41,253 nt of DNA from an uncultured Acetatifactor sp. (lineage in GTDB: Bacteria; Bacillota; Clostridia; Lachnospirales; Lachnospiraceae). Made by a program: the position numbers and the translations under genes. A model generated the notes under the pieces. It was not told the DNA's origin, searched no databases, and saw nothing but the letters and a program-made list of their open reading frames with translations. The stretch is from contig CAJULV010000020.1 of NCBI GenBank assembly GCA_910587555.1, positions 24,046-65,298 of the forward strand, written 5' to 3'. Shown piece by piece: positions 8,754 through 18,296 of this stretch (position 1 is the stretch's first letter; every line of letters begins with the position of its first letter).

Positions 8754-9662
8754 TCACAGCTTCTGGCTGAATATACTCTTATATCCCTCCCCGTAAATCT
8801 CCGTGGCGCTGGTGATAATGGTAAAGGCCTTCGGGTCCTCCTGGCGCACAATCTCTTCCAGCTTCGGCGAAAGAGGCTTCTTCACAACACAGAGTATCAC
8901 ATTTTTATCCAAGCCGGTGTAAGCCCCCTGGCCGGAAATATAGGTGGCGCTGATATCCAGTTCCTGCAGCAGCCGGCTTACAATCACCTGGTGGCAGTCA
9001 CTGATAATGAAGAACATCTTCGCACCGTCCCGCCCGTACAGCACTACATCCAGGAGGACGGAATTGATAAATACGACCAGGCCCGCATACAACGCAGTGT
9101 CAATATCCTTAAATACAAAAGCGGAAGCCGTCACAATCACCGCGTCCGTCAGCAGAAAGAGCCTGCCTGTCTTCAAATGGGGAAAACGCAGGCGCAGAAG
9201 CTTAACAACGATATCCGTTCCGCCGGATGTCGCCCCCGCCCGAAAGACCATTCCCAGGCTCACCGCCATCAGCGCGCCTCCCACCAGCGCCGCCAGCAGC
9301 GGATCCCTGCTCAGCGGTCCCAAAAGCGCCAGCCGATTTGTAAAAACGGACATCAGCACCGTGCAGTAAAGCGTGGAAAGGATAAACCGCACTCCGAACT
9401 TCCACATGCCCAAAACCAGAATAGGAATGTTGACGGCAAATATCCAGGTACCTGTCTCCAGGCCAGTTATCCGGTTCAGGATGATGGCAATACCGGTGAT
9501 GCCGCCGGGCGCCAGTGAATTCGGGTCCATAAAAAGGCTGACGGCAACTGCATAGATTGCGGTAGCTGCCGTAATTGACAGATAGTCCATACATCTGCGC
9601 TTCCATGTTTTCTTTTCTTCATATTGGATTTCATTTTGCTGCTCTTTGCTAATTTTTATCAT
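8754..9662 (-). CDS. YitT family membrane protein (DUF161/DUF2179)
   Basis: A 302-residue protein with five or so hydrophobic helices in the first two thirds (for example YLSITAATAIYAVAVSLFMD and AALVGGALMAVSLGMVFRAG). The family motifs NSLAPGGITGIAIILNRITG and AGATSGGTDIVVKLLR are clear. The C-terminal cytoplasmic DUF2179 domain begins near residue 215 (KMFFIISDCHQVIVSRLL) and ends PKAFTIITSATEIYGEGYK. The molecular function of the family is not established. The ribosome binding site is weak. The 228 bases before the start hold a long-range inverted pair (GCTGCAG/CTGCAGC) but no promoter I could define. Confidence 0.9.
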   Translation of the reverse strand: MIKISKEQQNEIQYEEKKTWKRRCMDYLSITAATAIYAVAVSLFMDPNSLAPGGITGIAIILNRITGLETGTWIFAVNIPILVLGMWKFGVRFILSTLYCTVLMSVFTNRLALLGPLSRDPLLAALVGGALMAVSLGMVFRAGATSGGTDIVVKLLRLRFPHLKTGRLFLLTDAVIVTASAFVFKDIDTALYAGLVVFINSVLLDVVLYGRDGAKMFFIISDCHQVIVSRLLQELDISATYISGQGAYTGLDKNVILCVVKKPLSPKLEEIVRQEDPKAFTIITSATEIYGEGYKSIFSQKL

Positions 9663-9890
9663 TTCAAGACACGCTTCCTGATTTTCTGAATTGCTCTGTA
9701 TGCAGCCATTGATCTGCCGCCTACATGCCTAAAAGACTCCATAAAGTAAAACCACCCATAAATAACATGCCCAAATTTATAAATGGTATCAATTTGCACA
9801 GGTTATCTTATGGGTGATACCGGGATTGTAGGTTCCCTGCTGCAGAATACGCCTGCTGGTCCCCGCATTATCTGCCCGCCGCCCTGCAGC

Positions 9891-11222
9891 TTAGAAGTTG
9901 GAATTCACCTGTCTGGGCTTGTAGCCGGCTTCCTCCAGGGATTTCATAATCTGGTTCTTGTGCTCCGTTCCGAATGCCTCCATGGTAATCCGCAGCTCCA
10001 CGGCCGTATTCCGGTTCGTTGTAACAAACTGGTTGTGTTCCAGCTCCACCACGTTTCCGTTTGCCTTGGCGATGATGCCGGAAACCTTGTACAGCTCGCC
10101 GGGCTTATCCGGCAGAAGGATGGATACGGTAAAGATTCTGTCACGCATAATCAGGCCCTGCTGTACCACAGAAGACATGGTTGTCACATCCATATTTCCG
10201 CCGCTTAAGATGGAAACTATCTTCTTTCCCTTTACGTTCAGGTGCTTCAAGGCAGCAACCGTCAGGAGTCCTGAATTTTCCACGATAATCTTGTGATTCT
10301 CCACCATATCCAGAAAAGAGACTACAAGTTCGTGGTCTTCCACCGTGATAATGCCGTCCAAATTCTTCCGGATATAAGGGAAAAGCTTGCTTCCGGGTGT
10401 CTTAACCGCCGTGCCGTCCGCAATGGTGGTAACCTTCGGCATGGTAACCACATGCCCCTGTTCAAGCGACATCTGCATGCAGTTAGCCCCGGCAGGCTCC
10501 ACGCCGATGACTTTTATTTTGGGATTTAACAGTTTTGCCAGGGTAGCCACTCCCGTTGCCAGCCCGCCGCCCCCAATGGGCACCAGGATATAGTCCACCA
10601 GCGGAAGTTCCTTGACAATTTCCATGGCAATGGTTCCCTGCCCTGTGGCTACGGTCAGGTCGTCAAAGGGATGAATAAAAGTATAGCCGTTCTCATCCGC
10701 AAGCTCGTAGGCCTTTGCGCATGCCTCGTCATACACATCGCCGTAAAGCACCACTTCGGCGCCGTAGCCCTTGGTGCGGTTCACCTTCATCAACGGCGTG
10801 GTTGTGGGCATGACAATGACCGCCTTGGTGCCGTATGCCTTCGCCGCATAGGCAACGCCCTGGGCATGGTTTCCCGCCGATGCCGTAATCAGTCCCTTGG
10901 CGCGCTCCTCCTCGGACAGGGTGCATATCTTATAATACGCGCCGCGAAGCTTATATGCGCCTGTCAGCTGCATATTCTCAGGCTTCAGGTAGACCTTATT
11001 CCCTGTCTGCGCGCTTAAGTACTCGCTGAACACCAGTTTGGTCTCTGAGGTCACCCTTTTTACCACCTCGGAAGCCTCCTCGAACTTCTCCAATGTCAGC
11101 CCCTCTTCCGAGTAAAGTTCCGGCTCCTGAGCCGCCGGCGCCTCTTCCGGCTGCGAAACCTGTTCCGTCACCGCCGCTTCCTCCTTCCGCGATACTTCGT
11201 TTTCCTTTCCTTCCTTTGCCAT
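9891..11222 (-). CDS. ilvA: Threonine ammonia-lyase with ACT domain
   Basis: This 443-residue PLP enzyme should deaminate threonine to 2-oxobutanoate and ammonia. The PLP lysine is in LTGAYKLRGAYYKI (Lys91), the asparagine-containing ASAGNHAQG loop follows, the phosphate-binding glycine loop is PIGGGGLATG, and SILSGGNMD lies near the end of the catalytic domain. An ACT domain occupies about residues 370-443 (FTVSILLPDKPGELYKVSGIIAKANGNV). The first 40 or so residues are an acidic, Glu/Ala/Pro/Gln-rich extension not usual in the family. Start ATG has AAGGAGG six bases upstream. Whether it is biosynthetic (IlvA) or catabolic (TdcB-like) is uncertain; the length with one ACT domain fits the clostridial TdcB/IlvA-short type. 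Confidence 0.92.
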   Translation of the reverse strand: MAKEGKENEVSRKEEAAVTEQVSQPEEAPAAQEPELYSEEGLTLEKFEEASEVVKRVTSETKLVFSEYLSAQTGNKVYLKPENMQLTGAYKLRGAYYKICTLSEEERAKGLITASAGNHAQGVAYAAKAYGTKAVIVMPTTTPLMKVNRTKGYGAEVVLYGDVYDEACAKAYELADENGYTFIHPFDDLTVATGQGTIAMEIVKELPLVDYILVPIGGGGLATGVATLAKLLNPKIKVIGVEPAGANCMQMSLEQGHVVTMPKVTTIADGTAVKTPGSKLFPYIRKNLDGIITVEDHELVVSFLDMVENHKIIVENSGLLTVAALKHLNVKGKKIVSILSGGNMDVTTMSSVVQQGLIMRDRIFTVSILLPDKPGELYKVSGIIAKANGNVVELEHNQFVTTNRNTAVELRITMEAFGTEHKNQIMKSLEEAGYKPRQVNSNF

Positions 11223-11348
11223 CTTGTTCCTCCTTCTGTGCTACATATGGTTTTTTGCTCCGTGATAAGAAAGTATCTGCAAATCTTCTGCCCCAAACGG
11301 GTCCCGCTGCCGGTTAGGCCGCCGTTTCCGCCCTGAACTTCCGAAGGC

Positions 11349-12302
11349 TCATTCCGGCCAGCCCCTGTCCTCCGGCTTCACGTCAAACAAGGCATTCACG
11401 AATTCGTCCGAGTCGAATTTCTGCAGGTCATCAATTGTCTCGCCCACACCGATATATTTTACCGGAACCTTCAGTTCGGACTGGATTGCCACCGCAATGC
11501 CCCCCTTGGCAGTCCCGTCCATTTTGGTGAGGATTATACCTGTCAGGTCGGCAACTTCCCCGAACTCCCTTGCCTGCACCAGCGCATTCTGCCCGGTAGT
11601 GCCGTCCAGCACAATCAGGTTCTCCCGGTGAGCGTCCGGAAATTCCCTGTCCACTATACGGTTCATCTTCTTCAGTTCCTCCATCAGGTTCTTTTTGTTA
11701 TGGAGCCTTCCTGCCGTATCGATAAGGAGTACATCCACACCTCTTGCTTTCGCCGCATTGACGGCATCATAAACCACGCTTGCAGGGTCTGCGCCCTCGT
11801 TTCCGCCCACCATGGGAACATCGGCGCGTCTGGCCCACTCCGCCAGCTGGTCTCCGGCAGCCGCCCGGAATGTGTCCGCCGCCGCAATCAGTACCCTTCT
11901 GCCGTCATCCTTGAATTTTCCTGCCAGCTTACCCACGGAGGTGGTCTTGCCCACGCCGTTGACGCCGATTACCATAATCACAGACTGGCGCTTCTCAAAT
12001 TCATAGGCATTCTCTCCCACCCGCATCTGTTCCTTGATGCCCTCTATCAGAAGCTGTTTGCATTCCTGGGGTTCCTTTATGCGCTGTTCCCGGATCTGTT
12101 CCTTCAGTCGGCTGACAATTTCCGTGGTGGCGTTTACGCCGATATCCCCCATGATCAATATCTCTTCCAGTTCCTCATAAAAATCGTCGTCAATTGCGGA
12201 AAACCCGCTGAACAGGGAATCGATTCCCCTGACAATATTATTTCTCGTCTTGGCCAGCCCTTCTTTTAATCTGGTAAAAAAACCTTTCTTTCCTTCGCCC
12301 AC
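11349..12302 (-). CDS. ftsY: Signal recognition particle receptor FtsY
   Basis: A 317-residue SRP receptor GTPase that docks ribosome-SRP complexes at the membrane. It has a short basic N-terminus (GEGKKGFFTRLKEGLAKTR) in place of a long acidic A domain, the N domain to about residue 100, and a G domain with GVNGVGKTTS (G1), ADTFRAAAGDQL, DTAGR (G3) and TKMDG (G4). The start is a GTG at 12302, ten bases after GGGAGG; the upstream ATGATG is out of frame. It follows smc by about 80 bases, the usual clostridial order. Confidence 0.97.
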   Translation of the reverse strand: MGEGKKGFFTRLKEGLAKTRNNIVRGIDSLFSGFSAIDDDFYEELEEILIMGDIGVNATTEIVSRLKEQIREQRIKEPQECKQLLIEGIKEQMRVGENAYEFEKRQSVIMVIGVNGVGKTTSVGKLAGKFKDDGRRVLIAAADTFRAAAGDQLAEWARRADVPMVGGNEGADPASVVYDAVNAAKARGVDVLLIDTAGRLHNKKNLMEELKKMNRIVDREFPDAHRENLIVLDGTTGQNALVQAREFGEVADLTGIILTKMDGTAKGGIAVAIQSELKVPVKYIGVGETIDDLQKFDSDEFVNALFDVKPEDRGWPE

Positions 12303-12385
12303 TCTTCATCATCCTCCCTTCCATAGTACCGGTACGGCACCGCCCGCGCGTTGTCAAACCGACATTACATTTGCACCTGTGAATC

Positions 12386-15300
12386 TCAATTTGTCAGTTC
12401 CTTGTCGATGAGGCTGACGCTCACCAGCGTGGAAACCCCTTTCTCCTGCATGGTGATACCATAGAGCCTGTCCACCTGCTCCATGGTGCCCCTTCTATGC
12501 GTAATTACGATAAATTGTGTATTCTTTGTCAGTTTATGCAGATACTTTGCAAATCTGCCTACATTGGAATCATCCAGAGCCGCTTCGATTTCGTCGAGCA
12601 GGCAAAACGGCGAGGGCTTCAGGTTCTGAATTGCAAAGAGCAGTGCAATGGCGGTCAGCGCCTTTTCTCCGCCGGACAGCTGCATCATGTTCTGAAGCTT
12701 CTTCCCCGGCGGCTGGGCAATGATGCGGATACCCGCTTCCAGGATGTCCTCATCGGGCATCAGCTCCAGAGTCCCTTTTCCGCCGCCGAACAGCTCCTTG
12801 AAAACCTTGTCGAATTCCCGGCTGATTTCCGCAAACTTCTCGGTAAACTGCTTCCGCATGGCAGCGTCCAGCTCCTCGATAATACCCTCCAGCGTCTTCT
12901 CCGCCTCCACCAGGTCATCCCGCTGGGTTTTCATAAAGGTAAAGCGCTCCAACAGGTTCTTATAATCTTCTATGGCATTGACGTTTACGTCTCCCAGTTT
13001 TTTAATCTGATCACGGAGCGACACAATCTCCTTCTTCATGGCCGGCAGGTCCGTCATCTCCTCATTTCTGAGGGCAGCCGCATCGCTCAAGGTAATCTCA
13101 TACTCATCCCACATATAGTTGATCTGGTTTTCAATGGATTCTTCCAGCTTTTCTTTCTGGGCTCCCAGACGATACGCCTCCTTGTCCAGTACCGAAAGCT
13201 TCTCGGAAAGCTCCTCCCGCCTTGTAAAAAAGCTTTTCTGACTGACGGAAAGTTCTTCTTTATGTGCTACCGCCTCTTTCAGCCTGCCCTCGGAATCACT
13301 CTGTGTCTGGAGAGAGTCCGTAATGTTTTTTTCAATTTCGGCAATATTTTGCTGTCTGCGTTCCATTTCCTGCCTGTTTGTCTCCAGAGCCTCCAGGATT
13401 TCCGCAAGTTCATTTCGGGATTTCGCAATTTCCCCGTCAATACGTTCCACGTTGCTCTGCTTGAACCCCTGCGCCTGGCGCATTCTGTCAACCTTCAGCT
13501 CCCACTCTGATACGGCTCCGGAAGCTTCCGCCTCCAGCCTGCGCTCTTCCTCCAGCTTCTGCCCGGAAAGTGCAATCTCCTTCTGGATACGCGCCTCCAG
13601 TGCCTCGCTGTCTGCCAGCTCCTGCCGGACGGTCTCTTTGTTCTTTTTGATCTCCCGAATCTGTCCCTCAATCTCCGCACTTTCAGTCCGCAGGGAGGCG
13701 GCGCTTCCGGCTTCTTCCTCCATGCGCTCCCTGGCCTGGCTGATATTCAGCCTTGCCGTATTCTGTTCTATGGACTTGCGCTGGATCTCGCCTTTGATTG
13801 CTTCCACATCCACCCGCAGCCTGGTACGCCTTGCTTTTGTATCTTCAATCTCTTTATTTGTCTCTTCTATCACAAGCTGCAGCTGCTTCACCTTCACCTG
13901 CAGTTCGTCGATTTCCCTTCGCCTGCCCAGAAGGCTGCTGCTGTTCTTATAGGCTCCGCCGCTGATGGCGCCCCCGGGAACCAGAAGCTCTCCCTCCAGT
14001 GTGACAATCCGGAGGGTATGCCTGTATTTTGACGCAAGATTTACTGCGTTGTCCACATTGTCCGCCACCACAATGCGTCCCAGCAGGGAAACCGCCACAT
14101 CCCGGTATTTATCGTCTATGCGGACAAGGGTATCCGCTGTACCGATAACTCCCTTTTCGGCCAGTACCTCCGGATTCTTAAATTTTTGCGGGTTTCGGAT
14201 GCCGGTCAGCGGCAGAAAGGTTGCCCTACCAAGTTTATTGGATTTCAGATAGGCAATCATCTGCTTGGCGGTGTCCTCATTGTCCGTGACGATATTCTGG
14301 ATATTCCCTCCCAGAGCAGTCTCAACGGCGGTCTCGTATTTCTTATCTGTCTGTATGATATCCGCCACCACGCCTATGATACCGCGGTTCTTCCCCCGCT
14401 GCTCCATGACCTTCCTGATGCTGCCGCCGTAGCCCTCATAGCGCTCCGCCAGGTTGGACAGCGCTTCCAGGCGGGATTTCTCCATGTGATAGGCGCTTTG
14501 AGCCTCCCGCAGCCCGGCGTCCTTCTGTGTCAGCACCTCCCGAAAGGATGCCAGCTCCTGTTCCACCTCTTTTTCTCTTGCGTTCAAGTCCCGAATTTCC
14601 GCCGTAACCGCCGCAAAGGCTTCCTCCAGCCCCTTCAGGCCCTCCTCCCTGGCCGCTTCATCCGACTTAACCTGAAGCAGCCTGGAATTCAGTTCCGCCT
14701 TTCTGATGTTTGCCTGTTCCATCATGGTGTCAAGGCGTCCCATCCCGGATTTAATGGTGGCCCGCCTGCCCAGTTCTTCTATGATGGTATTTTTACCGTC
14801 CTCCATGCCGCTGTTAAGTGCATCAATCCGCTTCTGAACCTCATCCAGCTTCTGTCTGGCTTCATCCGCCAGAGCCGTGATTTCCGCCACCTCAGCGTCC
14901 GTGCTGTCCTTCTCATGAAGCAGTTCTTCCCTGTCCCTTACTTTGGAGGCAATCTCATCCTCCAGCGTACTGCGCCGGCTGCCCAGATGGGCTTCACTGC
15001 CCCTTCCGGAATTAATCTGCTCCTTCAGAACGTTCAGATCACCCTCAAGGCGCCCTCTGGTGAGTCCGGCATTGGTGGCTGTGGTCCTGGCCTGCTCGAT
15101 TTCCGCTTCCAGCTTCTCGATTTCCTCCTGGATACGAGTATATTCATCCTTGATACTTTCATATGATTGTTTTGTCCGAAAAAGTTCTCCGTCCGTGATC
15201 CCGTATTTTTCCTCTGCCTCCTTCAGCTGCTCCCGCAGTCTGGAATTCTCCAGGAGGAATACATTCACATCCAGATTCTTCAGTTCTTCCCGCCTGCGCA

Positions 15301-15946
15301 GATACGTCCTGGCTGTCTCGGACTGGCGCTCCAGCGGACCCAGCTGTTTTTCCAGCTCCGACAGAATGTCGTTGACACGTATCAGGTTCTGCTTCTCGTT
15401 TTCCAGCTTTGTCTGAGCGGCCGCCTTCCTGCGCTTGAATTTCACGATTCCCGCCGCTTCGTCAAAAAGTTCTCTGCGCTCCTCCGGTTTGCCGCTCAGG
15501 ATTTTGTCGATCTGTCCCTGCCCGATGATGGAGTAGCCCTCCTTACCGATACCGGTATCATAGAACAATTCATTTACATCCTTCAGACGGCAGGCACTTC
15601 CGTTAATCAGATATTCACTTTCTCCGGAACGGTAAATACGCCTTGCCACCGTCACCTCATCAAAGTCAATGGCAAGCTGATGGTCCGCATTGTCCAATGT
15701 GATGGCCACATAGGCGTAACTCAATGGCTTTCGGTTCTCTGTACCCGAGAAAATGACATCCTGCATGCTGGCGCCTCTCAGCTGCTTTACACGTTGCTCC
15801 CCCAATACCCAGCGGACAGCATCCGCCACATTGCTCTTTCCGCTTCCGTTGGGTCCCACGATTCCGGTAATCCCGTTGTGAAACTGAAAATTGATCTTAT
15901 TTGCAAAGGATTTAAAACCCTGTACTTCAATGCTTTTTAAATACAT
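12386..15946 (-). CDS. smc: Chromosome segregation SMC protein
   Basis: A full-length 1186-residue SMC ATPase for chromosome condensation and segregation with ScpA/ScpB. The N-terminal head carries Walker A GPNGSGKSN near residue 32 and GEQRVKQLRG. A long coiled coil runs to about residue 500, where the hinge begins (KVMEQRGKNRGIIGVVADII) and continues to the glycine-rich PGGAISGG near 660. A second coiled coil follows, then the C-terminal head with signature QLSGGEKALTAIALLFA, Walker B CLLDEIEAALDD and the H-loop ITHRRGTM. The start overlaps the end of rnc by 10 bases, so the two are co-translated. Confidence 0.98.
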   Translation of the reverse strand: MYLKSIEVQGFKSFANKINFQFHNGITGIVGPNGSGKSNVADAVRWVLGEQRVKQLRGASMQDVIFSGTENRKPLSYAYVAITLDNADHQLAIDFDEVTVARRIYRSGESEYLINGSACRLKDVNELFYDTGIGKEGYSIIGQGQIDKILSGKPEERRELFDEAAGIVKFKRRKAAAQTKLENEKQNLIRVNDILSELEKQLGPLERQSETARTYLRRREELKNLDVNVFLLENSRLREQLKEAEEKYGITDGELFRTKQSYESIKDEYTRIQEEIEKLEAEIEQARTTATNAGLTRGRLEGDLNVLKEQINSGRGSEAHLGSRRSTLEDEIASKVRDREELLHEKDSTDAEVAEITALADEARQKLDEVQKRIDALNSGMEDGKNTIIEELGRRATIKSGMGRLDTMMEQANIRKAELNSRLLQVKSDEAAREEGLKGLEEAFAAVTAEIRDLNAREKEVEQELASFREVLTQKDAGLREAQSAYHMEKSRLEALSNLAERYEGYGGSIRKVMEQRGKNRGIIGVVADIIQTDKKYETAVETALGGNIQNIVTDNEDTAKQMIAYLKSNKLGRATFLPLTGIRNPQKFKNPEVLAEKGVIGTADTLVRIDDKYRDVAVSLLGRIVVADNVDNAVNLASKYRHTLRIVTLEGELLVPGGAISGGAYKNSSSLLGRRREIDELQVKVKQLQLVIEETNKEIEDTKARRTRLRVDVEAIKGEIQRKSIEQNTARLNISQARERMEEEAGSAASLRTESAEIEGQIREIKKNKETVRQELADSEALEARIQKEIALSGQKLEEERRLEAEASGAVSEWELKVDRMRQAQGFKQSNVERIDGEIAKSRNELAEILEALETNRQEMERRQQNIAEIEKNITDSLQTQSDSEGRLKEAVAHKEELSVSQKSFFTRREELSEKLSVLDKEAYRLGAQKEKLEESIENQINYMWDEYEITLSDAAALRNEEMTDLPAMKKEIVSLRDQIKKLGDVNVNAIEDYKNLLERFTFMKTQRDDLVEAEKTLEGIIEELDAAMRKQFTEKFAEISREFDKVFKELFGGGKGTLELMPDEDILEAGIRIIAQPPGKKLQNMMQLSGGEKALTAIALLFAIQNLKPSPFCLLDEIEAALDDSNVGRFAKYLHKLTKNTQFIVITHRRGTMEQVDRLYGITMQEKGVSTLVSVSLIDKELTN

Positions 15947-16659
15947 CCCTTACCTCTCAACTGCAGCAGCGCCTGATACGCCGCCTGTTGCTCTGCCGCC
16001 TTTTTCGTCCTTCCCTCGCCTGTGCCCAGAATCCTGTCCTCCATATAGACAGCCACACGGAACAGTTTATTATGTTCAGGCCCGCTCTCCATTACCAGTT
16101 CATAGTGGAAGCTCTTCTTCAATTTTCCCTGAATCAGTTCCTGGAGCGTACTCTTGCTGTCGTAAAACAGCTGCTTATCCTCCAAATCGGACAGGACGAA
16201 ACGATTGATAAACGCTTTCGCCGGCTCCATGCCTCCGTCCAGGTAAATTGCGCCGATCACGGCCTCCATCACATCGGATATGATACTGTCCCGGCTCCGG
16301 CCGCCTGTGCCTTCTTCCCCCTTGCCCAACAGGATAAAATTACCCAGGTCCAGATCCCTGGCACAAAACGCAAGTGACGGTTCGCAGACCATAGATGCGC
16401 GTGTTTTCGTCAATTCTCCCTCGGACATATTTCTGTTGCGCTGATAAAGGAATTCACTGGAAACCAGCTCCAGCACCGCGTCTCCCAGAAATTCCAGGCG
16501 TTCGTAATTCTTCGTCCTGCGCATTCTCTGTTCATTTGTAAAGGAACTGTGAGTTACGGCCTGCCTCAGCAGAGCCTGATCGGTAAATTTGTAGCCGATC
16601 CTCTCTTCAAGTACCTGCATAGCGGAATGAATTTCTCCCATTGTATATTGATTTTCCAT
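15937..16659 (-). CDS. rnc: Ribonuclease III
   Basis: A 240-residue double-strand-specific endoribonuclease for rRNA and mRNA processing. The catalytic domain contains the signature ERLEFLGDAVLELVSSEFLY and, later, DVMEAVIGAIYLDGG with the second acidic metal site. A double-stranded RNA-binding domain follows from about residue 165 (STLQELIQGKLKKSFHYELV) to the C-terminal alanine-rich TKKAAEQQAAYQALLQL. The ribosome binding site is weak. The 220 bases between acpP and rnc contain no feature I can name. It overlaps smc by 10 bases. Confidence 0.97.
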   Translation of the reverse strand: MENQYTMGEIHSAMQVLEERIGYKFTDQALLRQAVTHSSFTNEQRMRRTKNYERLEFLGDAVLELVSSEFLYQRNRNMSEGELTKTRASMVCEPSLAFCARDLDLGNFILLGKGEEGTGGRSRDSIISDVMEAVIGAIYLDGGMEPAKAFINRFVLSDLEDKQLFYDSKSTLQELIQGKLKKSFHYELVMESGPEHNKLFRVAVYMEDRILGTGEGRTKKAAEQQAAYQALLQLRGKGCI

Positions 16660-16880
16660 CTCTTCGTTCCGATTTCCTGTCTTCTGCTTTCATTTCAGCT
16701 TCATTTTATGCATCTGCCCGCAGGCATCCCTTCACCCGTCTGCATCCGGGAACGCTTCAGGCAGATGCTGTTTATTAACGCAAATGAGCAGCCGCATAGC
16801 AGACTGCCCTTATCAAAATCCATATGGCCGAGCATATTTTCCCTGACCGGTTATCCCTGCCATTGTCTGTCTTCAGCCCT

Positions 16881-17108
16881 CTATATCGCAGCCTTGATCA
16901 TCTCGACTGCTTCTTCCACGGTGCTGATCTTTTCCGCTTTCTCGGCAGGAATCTCAATGTCAAATTCTTCCTCAATGCCCAGAATAATCTGGAATACATC
17001 CAGGGAATCCGCTCCCAGATCGTCCACAAAGGTGGTATCCATTGTGATCTCTTCGGGATCCACATTCAGCACATCCGCAATTACCTTCTTTAACTTTTCA
17101 AACTCCAT
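16881..17108 (-). CDS. acpP: Acyl carrier protein
   Basis: A 75-residue acidic acyl carrier protein. The phosphopantetheine attachment serine is Ser35 in the motif GADSLD, preceded by DTTFVDDL. AAAGGCGG precedes the ATG by about 9 bases. It lies just downstream of plsX, whose product uses acyl-ACP, so the pair links fatty acid supply to phospholipid synthesis. Confidence 0.97.
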   Translation of the reverse strand: MEFEKLKKVIADVLNVDPEEITMDTTFVDDLGADSLDVFQIILGIEEEFDIEIPAEKAEKISTVEEAVEMIKAAI

Positions 17109-17128
17109 AACATTTTTCCGCCTTTCTT

Positions 17129-18139
17129 TTAATTATCGAGAACTACCTTCTCTTTTATTTTTTGATTTATTTTCTGCTCCTTGAATGCGATGCATTGTAG
17201 AATAGAATTTTTGATTTCATTGGCTTTACTGCTGCCGTGGGTCTTCACCACCAGCCCGTTGAGTCCCAACAGCGGCGCACCGCCGTATTCCTCTGTACTG
17301 AATCCCTTCAGCGTCTTCTTCAGCGCAGGCTTTACCAGCAAAGCGCCTATCTTGCTCCTCACCGTACTCATCATCCCGCCCTTAATCCTCTCCACCAGAG
17401 CGCCGCTGACACCTTCCAGCATCTTCAGCACCACATTCCCCACAAAAGCTTCACAGACAAGGACATCCGCCGCGCCGTAAGGAATATCCCTGGCTTCCAC
17501 ATTGCCGATAAAATTGATCTCCGGGCAATTCTGCAGCAGCGGATAGGTTTCCTTCGTCAATGCATTGCCCTTCTCTTCCTCCACACCGATATTCACCAGG
17601 CCAACCCTGGGGTTCTTGACGCCGATGACGCTCTCCATATAGACGCTTCCCATTTTGGCAAACTGCAGAAGCTGGGAAGGCCTGGCATCCACGTTCGCAC
17701 CGCAGTCCAGGAGAAGGCTTACCCCCTTCATGTTCGGAATCACCGGCGCAAGAGGCGGCCGCTCCACACCTTTGATGCGCCCCACGATAACCTGTCCCCC
17801 TACCAGTACCGCGCCGGTACTGCCGGCAGATACAAGGGCATCGCACGTCCCGTCCTTCACAAGCTGCATGGCCTTCACAATGGAAGAATCCTTTTTCCTG
17901 CGGATTGCCATCACCGGCGGCTCGCCGGTCTCAATCACTTCCTCCGCGTGTACGATCTCCATCTGTTCTGCATTGTAAGTATATTTCTGCAGTTCCGCTT
18001 TTATCACGCTCTCTCTGCCTGTCAGGAATACTTTCACCCTTCTATCGGCATTTACAGCATCCACGGCACCCTTTACCACCTCGACGGGCGCATTGTCCCC
18101 GCCCATCGCATCTACAGCTACATTAACCATCTCCGCCAT
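17129..18139 (-). CDS. plsX: Phosphate acyltransferase PlsX
   Basis: About 336 residues; converts acyl-ACP to acyl-phosphate for PlsY in phospholipid synthesis. Family hallmarks are VAVDAMGGDNAP at the N-terminus, ALVSAGSTGAVLVGG, LLLDCGANVDARPSQLLQFA and EAFVGNVVLKMLEG. I place the start at the ATG at 18139, which has AAAGGA six bases upstream, rather than the upstream ATG at 18157, which has none. A promoter candidate directly upstream (18212-18240) and a terminator just before it suggest separate transcription from rpmF. Confidence 0.96.
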   Translation of the reverse strand: MAEMVNVAVDAMGGDNAPVEVVKGAVDAVNADRRVKVFLTGRESVIKAELQKYTYNAEQMEIVHAEEVIETGEPPVMAIRRKKDSSIVKAMQLVKDGTCDALVSAGSTGAVLVGGQVIVGRIKGVERPPLAPVIPNMKGVSLLLDCGANVDARPSQLLQFAKMGSVYMESVIGVKNPRVGLVNIGVEEEKGNALTKETYPLLQNCPEINFIGNVEARDIPYGAADVLVCEAFVGNVVLKMLEGVSGALVERIKGGMMSTVRSKIGALLVKPALKKTLKGFSTEEYGGAPLLGLNGLVVKTHGSSKANEIKNSILQCIAFKEQKINQKIKEKVVLDN

Positions 18140-18211
18140 CGGATATCCTTTCTGCATTCTGTCACGGTAAAGAGCCCTGTCAGAAAGCCATTCGCACCTG
18201 TACTTATTTTA

Positions 18212-18240
18212 ACTATAATGTAATATGAACCAAAAAGCAA
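18212..18240 (-). promoter_or_regulatory. Candidate promoter of plsX
   Basis: Minus-strand TTGCTT (18240-18235) and TATAGT (18217-18212) with a 17-base spacer. It lies immediately after the T-run of the terminator that follows rpmF and about 70 bases before the plsX start. The -35 element is weak. Confidence 0.5.
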
Positions 18241-18249
18241 GTTTTTTTT

Positions 18250-18279
18250 ACACAAAAAGGAGCGTTCCGCAGAACGCCC
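18250..18279 (-). terminator. Rho-independent terminator after rpmF
   Basis: Minus-strand stem GGGCGTTC/GAACGCTC with loop TGCG (one G-T pair), followed directly by CTTTTTGTGT. It begins 18 bases after the rpmF stop. It should end or attenuate transcripts of the DUF177-rpmF pair before plsX. Confidence 0.8.
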
Positions 18280-18296
18280 TTCTTCCTACACTACAA

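Noticed and set aside
9663..9890. Riboswitch or T-box in the gaps around the threonine ammonia-lyase and YitT genes
   Set aside because: Only a GCTGCAG/CTGCAGC pair is visible; there is no T-box sequence (TGGNACCGCG-like), no terminator with T-run and no known aptamer core.
12497..15940. Long plus-strand open frames opposite smc (for example 12497-13510 and 14186-15166)
   Set aside because: They mirror the codons of smc, lack ribosome binding sites and show no recognisable domains; smc is intact and well conserved.
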